Of a stretch of 64,000 nucleotides of DNA, positions 28,357 through 36,930 are shown piece after piece (the first letter of the stretch is position 1; the number at the start of each line of letters is the position of its first letter). Origin of the DNA: CATZDY01 sp045599035 (GTDB lineage Bacteria; Bacillota; Desulfotomaculia; Desulfotomaculales; Desulfocucumaceae); NCBI GenBank assembly GCA_045599035.1, contig JAZRVI010000009.1, forward strand, positions 9,215-73,214, read 5' to 3'. A program made the position numbers and the translations under genes. The notes beneath the pieces are model-generated. The model worked only from the letters and a program-made list of their open reading frames with translations, did no database searches and was not told the DNA's origin.

Positions 28357-28743
28357 TTATTTGCCATAAACCTTATCCGGATCAAAGAGCTTTTCGCCCT
28401 TGATTTCTACTGTGCCATCCGGTTTAACCTGATTGTGGAAACAGGTATAGTAACCGGTGTGGCAAGCGGCTCCTTTTTGAATTACTTTGACCAGCAAAGT
28501 ATCCTTGTCACAATCATAAAACATTTCCTGTACCTTCTGGACATTGCCGGAGCTTTCGCCCTTATGCCAAAACTGCTGGCGGCTGCGGCTCCAGAACCAG
28601 GTTTCCTGGCTTTCCAGGGTTTTTTGCACCGAAACCTCATTCATATAAGCCAGCATTAGAATTTCTCCGCTTTCGGCATCTTGAACAATAGCCGGAATTA
28701 AACCCTTATCATCATATTTTAAATCCTTGGCTGAAAACTGCAT
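28357..28743 (-). CDS. hisI: Phosphoribosyl-AMP cyclohydrolase HisI
   Basis: 128 residues; only the cyclohydrolase, without a fused HisE pyrophosphohydrolase. Metal-binding motifs: YDCDKDTLLVKV and ACHTGYYTCF. It opens the purine ring of phosphoribosyl-AMP, the third step of histidine synthesis. GGAGG lies before the ATG. Last gene of hisDCBHAFI, 3 bases after hisF. HisE and HisG must be elsewhere. Confidence 0.95.
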   Translation of the reverse strand: MQFSAKDLKYDDKGLIPAIVQDAESGEILMLAYMNEVSVQKTLESQETWFWSRSRQQFWHKGESSGNVQKVQEMFYDCDKDTLLVKVIQKGAACHTGYYTCFHNQVKPDGTVEIKGEKLFDPDKVYGK

Positions 28744-28746
28744 TAA

Positions 28747-29514
28747 TTAATCCTCCCTCATTCTGACTGGAACGCCATGTGCCTGCAAAAATTCCTTGGT
28801 TTCTTTAATGCTGTATTCCCGAAAATGGAAAATGGAAGCAGCTAAAGCGGCATCGGCTTCCCCAATGGTTAAACCGTCCAGAATATGCTGCAAATTGCCC
28901 ACTCCGCCGGAAGCCACTACCGGAATTTTGACAGCCTGAGAAATCAAACGGGTGATTTCCAGATCATAGCCATCCTTGGTGCCATCTCTATCCATGCTGG
29001 TCAACAAAATTTCTCCGGCTCCCAGCTTTTCAACTTCCCTGGCCCAGGCCACAGCTTCCTTGCCGGAAGATTTGCGTCCCCCGTGAGTCACTACATCCCA
29101 GGTTCCATCCGCCTGTTTTTTGACATCAATAGCCACGACAATACATTGACTGCCAAATTTTTCGGAAGCCTCCGCCACCAGCTGGGGATTGGCTACTGCT
29201 GCACTGTTAATAGAAACCTTGTCGGCTCCAGCCTCCAAGATTTCCTGAATCCCTTCAATCGAGCTGATGCCGCCTCCCACCGTAAAGGGAATAAAAACTT
29301 CTCCGGCGGTTCTTTTGACCATATCCAGCATGGTCTTGCGGCCTTCATGAGTGGCATTAATATCCAGAAAGACCAGCTCGTCAGCTCCTTCCCGGGCATA
29401 AAAAGCTCCCAATTCCACCGGATCTCCGGCATCCCTCAAATCCACAAAATTTACGCCCTTAACCACTCGTCCCCCGGTAACATCCAGACAGGGAATAATT
29501 CTTTTGGTCAACAT
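28747..29514 (-). CDS. hisF: Imidazole glycerol phosphate synthase subunit HisF
   Basis: 255 residues, a half-barrel-duplicated TIM barrel. Catalytic aspartates lie in IIPCLDVTGGRV and LLTSMDRDGTKDGYD. With HisH it makes IGP and AICAR from PRFAR and ammonia. Phosphate-binding glycine loops VGGGISS and SGGVGN are seen. Confidence 0.97.
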   Translation of the reverse strand: MLTKRIIPCLDVTGGRVVKGVNFVDLRDAGDPVELGAFYAREGADELVFLDINATHEGRKTMLDMVKRTAGEVFIPFTVGGGISSIEGIQEILEAGADKVSINSAAVANPQLVAEASEKFGSQCIVVAIDVKKQADGTWDVVTHGGRKSSGKEAVAWAREVEKLGAGEILLTSMDRDGTKDGYDLEITRLISQAVKIPVVASGGVGNLQHILDGLTIGEADAALAASIFHFREYSIKETKEFLQAHGVPVRMRED

Positions 29515-29527
29515 GATTCATTCTCCT

Positions 29528-30256
29528 TTATTTACTGGCCACTGCCAAAGCTTCTTCCAGTTTCAGGGTTCCGGCATAAAGAGCTTTGCCGGTGATCACC
29601 CCTTCCACGCCCAGGCTTTCCAGGGCTTTGAGCTGGCGAATATCTTCCAGTTCCGAAACTCCGCCGGAAGCTATGACTTTAAGACCGCTTTTTTCAGCCA
29701 TTTCCCGAATCGCCGCCAAATTAGGCCCTTTTAAAGTACCATCCCGGCTGATATCGGTAAAGATAACCCTTTTCACTCCTCTTTGCCGCATTTCTCCAGC
29801 CAAATCCAAAGCTGGCCGGGCAGCAACTTCGCCCCAGCCCTCCACGGCCACCCGGCCATCTCGGGCATCCAGTCCCAAAACAACTCGTTCCGAACCAAAT
29901 TTTTGACAGGCTTCTTCAATTAAATCCGGGTTTTTAACCGCTGCGGTGCCAAAGATTACCCGGCTGACCCCTGCTTCCAGAAGCTTTTCCGCTTTAGCCA
30001 AATCCCGAATGCCGCCTCCGGTTTCCACCGGAATTTTTAAGGCTGCAACCACCTTTTGGATAATGGCCAGATTAACCTGCTGGCCGGAAAAGGCTCCGTC
30101 CAAGTCCACCAAATGCAGATATTCCGCCCCCAGGCTTTGCCAATGCAAAGCCATGGCCACCGGATCTTCTCCATAAACCGTTTCCCGCTCCGGATCACCT
30201 TCAATCAGCCGAACACATTTGCCCCGCCGCAAATCTATTGCCGGAAAAATAATCAT
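29528..30256 (-). CDS. hisA: ProFAR isomerase HisA
   Basis: 242 residues from the ATG at 30256, which overlaps the hisH stop codon as ATGA and has GGGTGA upstream; a longer in-frame reading inside hisH is rejected. TIM barrel with catalytic aspartates in FPAIDLRRGK and FTDISRDGTLKG and phosphate loops TGGGIRD and SGGVSE. It isomerises ProFAR to PRFAR, the substrate of HisFH. Confidence 0.97.
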   Translation of the reverse strand: MIIFPAIDLRRGKCVRLIEGDPERETVYGEDPVAMALHWQSLGAEYLHLVDLDGAFSGQQVNLAIIQKVVAALKIPVETGGGIRDLAKAEKLLEAGVSRVIFGTAAVKNPDLIEEACQKFGSERVVLGLDARDGRVAVEGWGEVAARPALDLAGEMRQRGVKRVIFTDISRDGTLKGPNLAAIREMAEKSGLKVIASGGVSELEDIRQLKALESLGVEGVITGKALYAGTLKLEEALAVASK

Positions 30257-30876
30257 CTTTTCACCCTTTTCCCAAAATTTTTCAGCAGCTTTAAGCCGGC
30301 ACTGTCGCTTTTTTCCGGATGAAACTGCACTCCCCAAATATTATCCTGAGCCACAGCCGCCGGAATTTCCATCCCATAATCAGCGGTTCCGGCTATAATC
30401 TGCCGATCCTCCGGCTGAACATAGTAAGAATGAACAAAATAAAAGGGAGTATCCGGAGCAATTCCGGCTCGCAAGTCCTGCACTTCCGGCCTCTGGGAGG
30501 TGCTGAAATTAAGCTGGTTCCAGCCCATATGAGGAATTTTTAAGCCCTCCGGCAGCTTTTTCACCTGCCCTTTTAAAACACCCAGCCCCTCCGAATAACC
30601 CCATTCCTCGCTGGCTTCAAAAAGCAGCTGCAAGCCCAGACAAATTCCCAAAAAAGGCTTGCCGGTCTGCAAATATTGCCAAATAGCTTCTTTTAAGCCG
30701 GAACGGGTTAAAAGCTCCATGGCCTCGCCAAAGGCTCCCACTCCGGGCAGAACCAGAGCTTTCGCCTGTAAGACCTCGGCTGGAGTAGTGATAATCCTGG
30801 CCGGAAATCCAGCTCGTTCCAGACCCTTTTCCACAGAACGCAAATTGCCCCGGCCATAATTGATAACTGAAATCAA
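30253..30876 (-). CDS. hisH: Imidazole glycerol phosphate synthase glutaminase subunit HisH
   Basis: 207 residues, class I glutamine amidotransferase. Nucleophile cysteine in GICLGLQLLF, His-Glu pair in VQFHPEKS. It supplies ammonia to HisF. TTG start with AGGGATGG upstream. Unlike the GuaA in this window, its glutaminase residues are complete. Confidence 0.96.
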   Translation of the reverse strand: MISVINYGRGNLRSVEKGLERAGFPARIITTPAEVLQAKALVLPGVGAFGEAMELLTRSGLKEAIWQYLQTGKPFLGICLGLQLLFEASEEWGYSEGLGVLKGQVKKLPEGLKIPHMGWNQLNFSTSQRPEVQDLRAGIAPDTPFYFVHSYYVQPEDRQIIAGTADYGMEIPAAVAQDNIWGVQFHPEKSDSAGLKLLKNFGKRVKR

Positions 30877-30894
30877 AATCCATCCCTGGCTTTC

Positions 30895-31479
30895 CTAGAT
30901 CAATTTTCCTTTGGAGGAAGGGATTTCGTCCCTTCCGCTCAAGGCTGCCGCTGCGGCCAAAGCCCGGGCAAAACCTTTGAAAATGGCTTCGCAAATATGA
31001 TGGGTGTTCTTGCCCGCCAGCATCCGAATATGCAGCGTAATTCCACCTTGCAAGGCCACCGCACGGAAAAACTCCTCGACCATTTCCGTATCAAAGCTGC
31101 CCAAAGAGCTGGCTGGAAACTCGGCTTCAAAAGCCAGAAAGCCCCGTCCGCTGATGTCCAAAGCTACCAGAGCCAAAGCTTCATCCATAGGCAAAAGAAT
31201 CTGGCCATAACGAACAATCCCCCGACCTTCGCCCAAAGCCTTCCGCAAAGCCTGACCCAGACAAATGCCAATATCTTCAACGGTATGATGACAATCTACT
31301 TCCAAATCTCCCTTAGCCATCAGGTTTAGATCTAATCGGCCATGCTTGGCTAACAAAGTCAGCATATGTTCCAAAAAACCCACCCCGCATTGGATTTGGC
31401 TTTGACCGCTTCCGTCCAGATTCAGGCTTAAATCAATTTCGGTTTCCTGAGTTTTTCGCTTAATTTGAGCTTGCCGCAT
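30895..31479 (-). CDS. hisB: Imidazoleglycerol-phosphate dehydratase HisB
   Basis: 194 residues, the monofunctional dehydratase. Manganese-binding histidine motifs CHHTVEDIGI and HHICEAIFKG (the latter near the C-terminus) are present, with GFLEHMLTLLAKHG in the first half. It converts IGP to imidazole acetol phosphate. AAAGGAGA and AGGAGA precede the ATG. Confidence 0.97.
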   Translation of the reverse strand: MRQAQIKRKTQETEIDLSLNLDGSGQSQIQCGVGFLEHMLTLLAKHGRLDLNLMAKGDLEVDCHHTVEDIGICLGQALRKALGEGRGIVRYGQILLPMDEALALVALDISGRGFLAFEAEFPASSLGSFDTEMVEEFFRAVALQGGITLHIRMLAGKNTHHICEAIFKGFARALAAAAALSGRDEIPSSKGKLI

Positions 31480-31500
31480 TCTCCTGAAATCTCCTTTTTA

Positions 31501-32571
31501 TTACAATTCGCTGATACTCTGCACCAGAGCTTCCAAAAAGGCCGTATTTTGTTCCGGAGTACCCACCGTAACTCGCAGACAATTTTCCAACCCCCGGCCA
31601 GAAACATTGCGAATTAAAATACCCCGTTCCTTTAAGGCTTCAAACAGCTCGGCAGCCTCCTGATAGGCTTCAAATAAAATAAAGTTGGCCGCAGTCGGAT
31701 AGGTTTTAATCCCCATCATAGCCAGCTGCTCCATTTGCACCTTCAGCTCATCCCGGGCAGACTGAATCAGGGCTACCTGCTGTGCAATCAGATCTTGGTG
31801 GTGCAAAGCAGTATAAACGGCAATCTGAGAATAATTATTAATATTAAAAGGCTGCTTAATTCTTTGCAATTCATTAATTACAGCAGGATTGGCTACCAAA
31901 TAACCCACCCGCATTCCGGCCAGGCCAAAAGCCTTGGAGAAGGTTCGCAGAACAACCAGATTGGGATATTGGTTGAGCAGGCTCAAACAGCTTTCTCCGC
32001 CAAATTCTATATAGGCTTCATCCACCACGACCAAGGCTTCGGTTTCAGCCAAAAGCTTTTCGACCTTGGCCACCGCAGCAACATTGCCGGTTGGGTTATT
32101 GGGAGAACAAATAAAAATCAAAGAAGCCGAAGTTCTTTTGGCTTCTTCCAGCAAAAGCTCAAAATCCACTTCATAATTGGCCTTGCGTTCCACTCCCAAA
32201 AAACGAGCCTGGGCAATCTGGGCATGAATCTGATACATGGAGAAGGTTGGCACAGCAGCCAAAACCATTTTGCCAAAGCAAAGCATCAGGTTCAAAATCA
32301 ATTCGTCCGATCCATTGCCGGCAATAAGCTGATCCGGTTCCACTTTTACATATTGAGCAATCGCCGACAGCATTCTTCTGGCCTGGGGATCGGGATAACG
32401 ATTATATAATTCATGTCCCAGCAAAGCCTGGATCTCGGATTTAATTTCCACCGGCAGATCAAAGGGACTTTCATTGGCATCCAGTTTTAAAATTCCGGAT
32501 TCCACTGGATTGGGCTTGTAAGGCTGAAGATTCTGCAAATCCGCCCGACACAATTTTTGTAAATCAAACAA
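31501..32571 (-). CDS. hisC: Histidinol-phosphate aminotransferase HisC
   Basis: 356 residues, fold-type I PLP enzyme. PLP lysine in RTFSKAFGLAGMRVGY; LDANESPFDLP at the N-terminus and NPTGN in the middle. TTG start; its GGAGG ribosome binding site is formed by the last codons of hisD, so the genes are coupled. It transaminates imidazole acetol phosphate with glutamate. Confidence 0.95.
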   Translation of the reverse strand: MFDLQKLCRADLQNLQPYKPNPVESGILKLDANESPFDLPVEIKSEIQALLGHELYNRYPDPQARRMLSAIAQYVKVEPDQLIAGNGSDELILNLMLCFGKMVLAAVPTFSMYQIHAQIAQARFLGVERKANYEVDFELLLEEAKRTSASLIFICSPNNPTGNVAAVAKVEKLLAETEALVVVDEAYIEFGGESCLSLLNQYPNLVVLRTFSKAFGLAGMRVGYLVANPAVINELQRIKQPFNINNYSQIAVYTALHHQDLIAQQVALIQSARDELKVQMEQLAMMGIKTYPTAANFILFEAYQEAAELFEALKERGILIRNVSGRGLENCLRVTVGTPEQNTAFLEALVQSISEL

Positions 32572-32573
32572 AA

Positions 32574-33845
32574 TTAATCCTCCATTCTGACCTGAACTGC
32601 CCGGGCGTGAGCGGTCAGTCCTTCCGTTTCGGCCAGCTTAATAATTCCAGAAGCCGCCTGATTCAAGGCTGCCTGGCTGTAAGCAATTACGCTGGTTCTT
32701 TTTAAAAAAGCATCCACCCCTAAAGGGGAATAAAAGCGAGCGGTTCCCCCCGTGGGTAAAACATGATTGGGACCGGCCCAATAATCTCCCACCGGCTCCG
32801 GCGAATAACCACCCAGGAAAACCGCCCCGGCAGCTTTAATTTTGCCCAAATGCTCAAAAGGATGAGCCAGCAAAAGCTCCAAATGCTCCGGAGCATAGGC
32901 ATTGGCCAAAGCCAAAGCTTCCTCCAAATCCTGCACCAAAACAATGGCTCCATAATTATCCAAAGAAGCTGCGGCAATTTCCCGCCGGGACAAAGCTTGC
33001 AGCTCGTCCTCCACTGCTTTTTGCACCTTTTCAGCCAAATCTCGATCCCAGGTTAGCAAAACTGCGGCCGCCATTTCATCATGTTCGGCCTGGGACAGCA
33101 AATCAGCAGCCACCGCCTGGGGCTTGGCTGTAGCATCAGCTACAATTAAAATTTCGCTGGGGCCAGCCAGCATATCAATATCCACCTGACCATAAACCTG
33201 CTGTTTGGCCAGCATGACAAAAAAGTTGCCGGGACCGGTAATTTTATCCACCCTGGCAATGCTTTGAGTACCATAAGCCAAAGCAGCAATGGCCTGGGCT
33301 CCGCCCACTCGATAAATTTCGGTAACCCCGGCTTCCACGGCTGTTACCAAGGTATAGGGGCTAAAGCTGGGCGGGGTAACCATGACAATTTCCGGAACTC
33401 CGGCTACTTTGGCCGGAATTACATTCATTAAAACCGAGGAAGGATAACTGGCCTTGCCCCCCGGAACATAAACTCCCACCCGCTGTAGGGGTTGAATCAT
33501 CTGACCCAGAATGGTGCCATCAGTTTCCGGGGCAAACCAGGAGTTTTGTTTTTGCTGCTGATGATATTTTTCGATATTGGCCTTGGCTTGACGAATGGAC
33601 TGCAAAAAGTCCGGTTCGACAGTCGCATAGGCTTGATCAATTTCTGCCTGACTGATTAATAAATCATCCGGGCTTAACTCAACTCGATCAAATTGACGGG
33701 CATAATCCAGCAAAGCTTGATCGCCCTGCTCCTGTACGGTCTGGATAATTTTCCGAACAATGGCTGCTGCATCTTCCCGATTGGCTGCCGATCTTTGCCG
33801 AATCTTTTGCCATTGGGGATCTTGGGGATGAATTATTTGAAGCAA
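32574..33845 (-). CDS. hisD: Histidinol dehydrogenase HisD
   Basis: 423 residues. It carries out the last two NAD-dependent oxidations, from histidinol to histidine. Motifs: VYVPGGKASYPSSVLM, DMLAGPSEILIVAD, QAEHDEMAAAVLLT and the zinc ligand region YAPEHLELL. TTG start with GGGAG upstream. First gene of the his operon, directly behind a consensus promoter that overlaps the end of yerC. Confidence 0.97.
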   Translation of the reverse strand: MLQIIHPQDPQWQKIRQRSAANREDAAAIVRKIIQTVQEQGDQALLDYARQFDRVELSPDDLLISQAEIDQAYATVEPDFLQSIRQAKANIEKYHQQQKQNSWFAPETDGTILGQMIQPLQRVGVYVPGGKASYPSSVLMNVIPAKVAGVPEIVMVTPPSFSPYTLVTAVEAGVTEIYRVGGAQAIAALAYGTQSIARVDKITGPGNFFVMLAKQQVYGQVDIDMLAGPSEILIVADATAKPQAVAADLLSQAEHDEMAAAVLLTWDRDLAEKVQKAVEDELQALSRREIAAASLDNYGAIVLVQDLEEALALANAYAPEHLELLLAHPFEHLGKIKAAGAVFLGGYSPEPVGDYWAGPNHVLPTGGTARFYSPLGVDAFLKRTSVIAYSQAALNQAASGIIKLAETEGLTAHARAVQVRMED

Positions 33846-33876
33846 AAAACAACTCCCTTTCTTTAACGAATTAAAA

Positions 33877-33900
33877 TATTAGCATGATAATGCAATAATA
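33877..33900 (-). promoter_or_regulatory. Candidate his operator (imperfect palindrome)
   Basis: Arms GCAT and ATGC around a GATA centre, flanked by TATTA and TAATA, overlap the -10 box and the likely start of transcription of hisD. The position suits a repressor site. The TrpR-like YerC encoded just upstream is a natural candidate binder. Inference only. Confidence 0.35.
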
Positions 33901-33923
33901 CAACAGAACAGACTTCTTGTCAA
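33895..33923 (-). promoter_or_regulatory. Predicted sigma-A promoter of the his operon
   Basis: Minus strand TTGACA (33918-33923), 17-base spacer, TATTAT (33895-33900). The -35 box overlaps the yerC stop codon. About 50 bases upstream of the hisD start. Confidence 0.75.
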
Positions 33924-34222
33924 TCATTGGCCTGTTTCAGGCGTTCCAGGATAATCCGATAGCCATCCGCTCCGTAATTTAAGCAACGCTTAACCCGACT
34001 GATGGTAGCGGTACTGGCTCCGGTCTGAGCCGCAATTTCTCCATATGTAAAATTATCCTCCAGCATTTTGGCCACTTCCCAACGCTGAGCCATGGATTTA
34101 AGTTCGGAAACCGTGCATAAATCTTCAAAAAAAGCATAGCAATCTCCCAGGCTTTTTAAAGCTAAAATCGCCTCAAAAAGATTGTCCAGAGCAGTTTCCT
34201 TCAATTTATTTTCATAAGACAT
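33920..34222 (-). CDS. yerC: TrpR-related regulator YerC/YecD
   Basis: 100 residues, full length for the family. The TrpR-type helix-turn-helix is clear: ELKSMAQRWEVAKMLEDN and TYGEIAAQTGASTATISRVKRCL. In Bacillota this family is linked by comparative genomics to control of histidine synthesis genes, and its position directly before hisD supports that here. It may repress hisDCBHAFI with histidine as signal. GAGG precedes the ATG. Confidence 0.88.
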   Translation of the reverse strand: MSYENKLKETALDNLFEAILALKSLGDCYAFFEDLCTVSELKSMAQRWEVAKMLEDNFTYGEIAAQTGASTATISRVKRCLNYGADGYRIILERLKQAND

Positions 34223-34481
34223 GATTGTAACCTCGTTTTTCTAAGAGTTATTCCAGGAACAAAGCACCGAATCTTTGAAATTTATTCCAATATTCAAAAA
34301 AAGCTGTTGAAAAAACCTTCCCACTATGGTAGCGTTAAATGTAGTAAAATTTATGGCTGCTCTTAAGAACCATTCTGGAGATAAACTTCTTTATATTTAA
34401 TCCTATTCTTATAGCATACCATTTTTCCGAGGATTTAGCAAAAGTTTTATCCTGAAAAATTAATAAGTGAGGAACAAAGCC

Positions 34482-35933
34482 ATGGCTCAAAAAACCAGAA
34501 AACAAACTTCAGATCCCAAATTGAATACCAGGCTTCAAGTCGGCTTCGACAAAGCAAGCTGGATTATTTTGTTATTCTTTGCTTTACTGCCGACTTTGTA
34601 CATCCCTATTTATTATGGCAATGGAGATACCTGGCTTAATGACAGCTCGATTTTTACTTATTTGGGCGGAATTGCCGCCCTGCTGATCGGGCTGATCTAT
34701 ATTATTACCCGCTTTTCGGCAGATCGAAACTGGCTTGGCAGCTCTCTAAAAGCCAAACCCTGGCTGATTTGTCTGCTGATTGCTGGAGTCTGGGCTTTTA
34801 TAAGCTGTTTGCTGGCCGAAAATATTTCGGTAGCTTTTTGGGGACATGATCATCGACGGGATGGTTTTTTCCTGCTGCTCTGCTATTTGGGAGTCATGGG
34901 AACCGCTTTGATTTTAAAAAACCGTCAATACAAAAATATCCTGCTCCGAGTTTTAATTCTGGCGGCGGTTCCAGTAGTTGTGGTAATGCTGGCTCAATAT
35001 TTTGGCAATGCCTATACCACCATTAGCAACGGAAGCAGCACCAGTATTCTGAAAAACACCAGAGCCAGCGTCTTTTTAAATTCCAACCATCTGGGTTATT
35101 ACCAGGCAATTACGCTGGCTGCATTAGGCGGCATGATCTGCTGGGACTTTTTCAACACCAAAATTTCTCCCAAAGCCCGCTTGATTTGGGAAATTGGCTG
35201 GCTGGTTTTGCTGATTTTTTTCAGCTGGTGCTTAATTATTAACAATACCTTTGGAGCTTATTTGGCTGTCCTGATTGGTCTGGCTTTTACTGCCTTAATT
35301 TTTACGGTCAAAGCTTCCCACCTCAAATTGGTCAAAAGACTGTTTTTCTGGGTGCCTTTGGTACTGTTTTTAATAACTACTCTGGTTATCTGTTTGGGCT
35401 TTAGCTCCACTCAGGTGGCCAAAAACTTCAATAGAAACTTTAACTCTCTTTCTTTAAATTTAAGCAAAGCTGATTTAAACGAAACTCTGGAAGAATCAAA
35501 ACCAAACAGAAGCACCTATACAGGCAACAGCAACGCCTATGCCCGATTGCTTCTTTGGCAGTTCAGTTGGCAAATGATCGAAAAAGAACCGGTCTTTGGC
35601 TATGGAGCGGACTCCATTTCTTCTATTTTTACGGCTGCCGAATTTAATACCAGCGATCAGGATCGTCCGCACAATGAATATCTGCAATACGCCAATTACT
35701 ACGGTCTGCCCTTTTTAGCTCTTTTGCTGGCTGGTTTGATCCTTCTGTTTTTACAACAGCTATTTAATTTGATAAAATACAAAAATCTAAGCCAGGAAAC
35801 CCTGATCGCTTTGGGGGGTCTGCTGACTTATTGGGCTTCGGCTTTTGTGGGAGTAGCCATCTTTAATACAGCCATTTATGCTTTTATCCTAATTGGTCTG
35901 GCCGCTGCTTCTCCAACCCAAGAAACTAATTAA
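34482..35933 (+). CDS. O-antigen ligase/polymerase-like membrane protein (Wzy_C family)
   Basis: 483 residues from the ATG at 34482 (TGAGGAA upstream); a GTG 15 bases earlier has no ribosome binding site. About 11-12 membrane helices with a large extracytoplasmic loop around residues 320-400, which holds the family motif GYGADSIS and DRPHNEYLQ. The family joins or polymerises glycans on lipid carriers outside the membrane. No glycosyltransferases lie nearby, so its substrate is unknown; it may modify a wall glycan or glycoprotein. Followed 14 bases later by a YdcF-type gene, probably cotranscribed. Confidence 0.75.
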   Translation: MAQKTRKQTSDPKLNTRLQVGFDKASWIILLFFALLPTLYIPIYYGNGDTWLNDSSIFTYLGGIAALLIGLIYIITRFSADRNWLGSSLKAKPWLICLLIAGVWAFISCLLAENISVAFWGHDHRRDGFFLLLCYLGVMGTALILKNRQYKNILLRVLILAAVPVVVVMLAQYFGNAYTTISNGSSTSILKNTRASVFLNSNHLGYYQAITLAALGGMICWDFFNTKISPKARLIWEIGWLVLLIFFSWCLIINNTFGAYLAVLIGLAFTALIFTVKASHLKLVKRLFFWVPLVLFLITTLVICLGFSSTQVAKNFNRNFNSLSLNLSKADLNETLEESKPNRSTYTGNSNAYARLLLWQFSWQMIEKEPVFGYGADSISSIFTAAEFNTSDQDRPHNEYLQYANYYGLPFLALLLAGLILLFLQQLFNLIKYKNLSQETLIALGGLLTYWASAFVGVAIFNTAIYAFILIGLAAASPTQETN

Positions 35934-35947
35934 TCAGGTGAAAAAGA

Positions 35948-36535
35948 ATGTCCGGAAAAAAGTTAATCGGCCTGGTGGCCATCCTGTTTTTGCTGGCTTT
36001 GTTGGTTTATGCTTTCCTGAAAGCTGGAGAATTTCTGGTTTTTGACCAGCCTCCCCATAAGGCCGAGGTTATTTTGGTTTTAAGCGGAGATACCGGTTAT
36101 CGAGTGGAAAAAGCAGTTGAGCTTTACCAACAAGGCTATGCCGACAAGATCATTATGAGTGGAGGCCAGCTCTACTATACCCTGACCCAGGCTCAGGCCA
36201 TGCAGGAACAAGCTATGGAACTGGGAGTTCCCCAGGAGTCCATCATTCTGGAACCCCTGGCCGACAGCACCTATGGAAATGCAGTTTACTGCCTGCAAAT
36301 TATGCAGGAACAAGGTTTTAAATCCGCTTTGGTGGTTACTTCTGACTATCATTCCAAAAGAACGGAGTTTATTTTTAACAAAGCCTTTAAGGACAGCAAA
36401 ATTAATTTAACCTTTTGTTGTGCCGATGATCCCCAGTTTAATCCCCATAAATGGTGGGTCAGCAATAAAAGCATTATGTTGACCCTTAATGAATATATTA
36501 AATTTATTGGTTATGCTCTGGGCAAAAATACCTAA
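35948..36535 (+). CDS. YdcF/ElyC/SanA-type DUF218 protein
   Basis: 195 residues. One N-terminal membrane anchor (about 5-25), then the DUF218 core on the outside: EVILVLSGDTGYRV, AVELYQQGYADKIIMSGG, STYGNAVYCL and VVTSDYHSKRTEFIF. Members such as ElyC and SanA act in envelope or carrier-lipid homeostasis in Gram-negatives. AGGTGA precedes the ATG. The pairing with an O-antigen-ligase-like gene suggests a common envelope role. Confidence 0.8.
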   Translation: MSGKKLIGLVAILFLLALLVYAFLKAGEFLVFDQPPHKAEVILVLSGDTGYRVEKAVELYQQGYADKIIMSGGQLYYTLTQAQAMQEQAMELGVPQESIILEPLADSTYGNAVYCLQIMQEQGFKSALVVTSDYHSKRTEFIFNKAFKDSKINLTFCCADDPQFNPHKWWVSNKSIMLTLNEYIKFIGYALGKNT

Positions 36536-36636
36536 AGCTTTTCGGAAAACCAAAATAGTCAACTCTAAAAAGGAAGGAAAAAAGTAATATTGAAAACTTA
36601 CTTATAAAAAACGGTTCTGCCTCACCTGAAAAATAA

Positions 36637-36840
36637 TTATCCCAGAGCCTGGTTTAAAGTAAAAACACCCATGGCCAGAAAGACCACACAACAAAACCAA
36701 CCCACAATTCTGGCCAAATTTACCAATTTTCTTTGTTGATCTTCAGCTTGTCCGGCGTTGATGCGGCGGATCAAATTGGGATAAAAAAAGCAAATCAGGG
36801 CTAAAGCAAAAAGAATAATGGTCATGATCGGGTAAAACAT
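36637..36840 (-). CDS. Small two-helix membrane protein, unknown
   Basis: 67 residues from the ATG at 36840, which has AGGAGGTG seven bases upstream. Two membrane helices (about 4-20 and 45-62) flank a charged loop NLIRRINAGQAEDQQRK. The helix-loop pattern resembles small DUF6199-like or DUF3784-like proteins, but I cannot assign a family with certainty. It sits between two transcription units; own promoter not seen. Confidence 0.65.
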   Translation of the reverse strand: MFYPIMTIILFALALICFFYPNLIRRINAGQAEDQQRKLVNLARIVGWFCCVVFLAMGVFTLNQALG

Positions 36841-36878
36841 CAAAAAACACCTCCTCGCTTTCCACAAATAAAAAGACA

Positions 36879-36913
36879 GGTCATTCAAAGCGAAAATTTC
36901 GCTCAAAATGACC
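36879..36913 (-). terminator. Terminator of cysK
   Basis: Outer stem GGTCATT/AATGACC with inner AGCGAAA/TTTCGCT, followed on the minus strand by TGTCTTTTTATTT. Confidence 0.8.
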
Positions 36914-36930
36914 CGGATATTTAGTTTAGT

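Noticed and set aside
30257..30337. 27-codon N-terminal extension of HisA
   Set aside because: It lies inside hisH and precedes the family start MIIFPAIDLRRG; the ATGA overlap is the usual junction.
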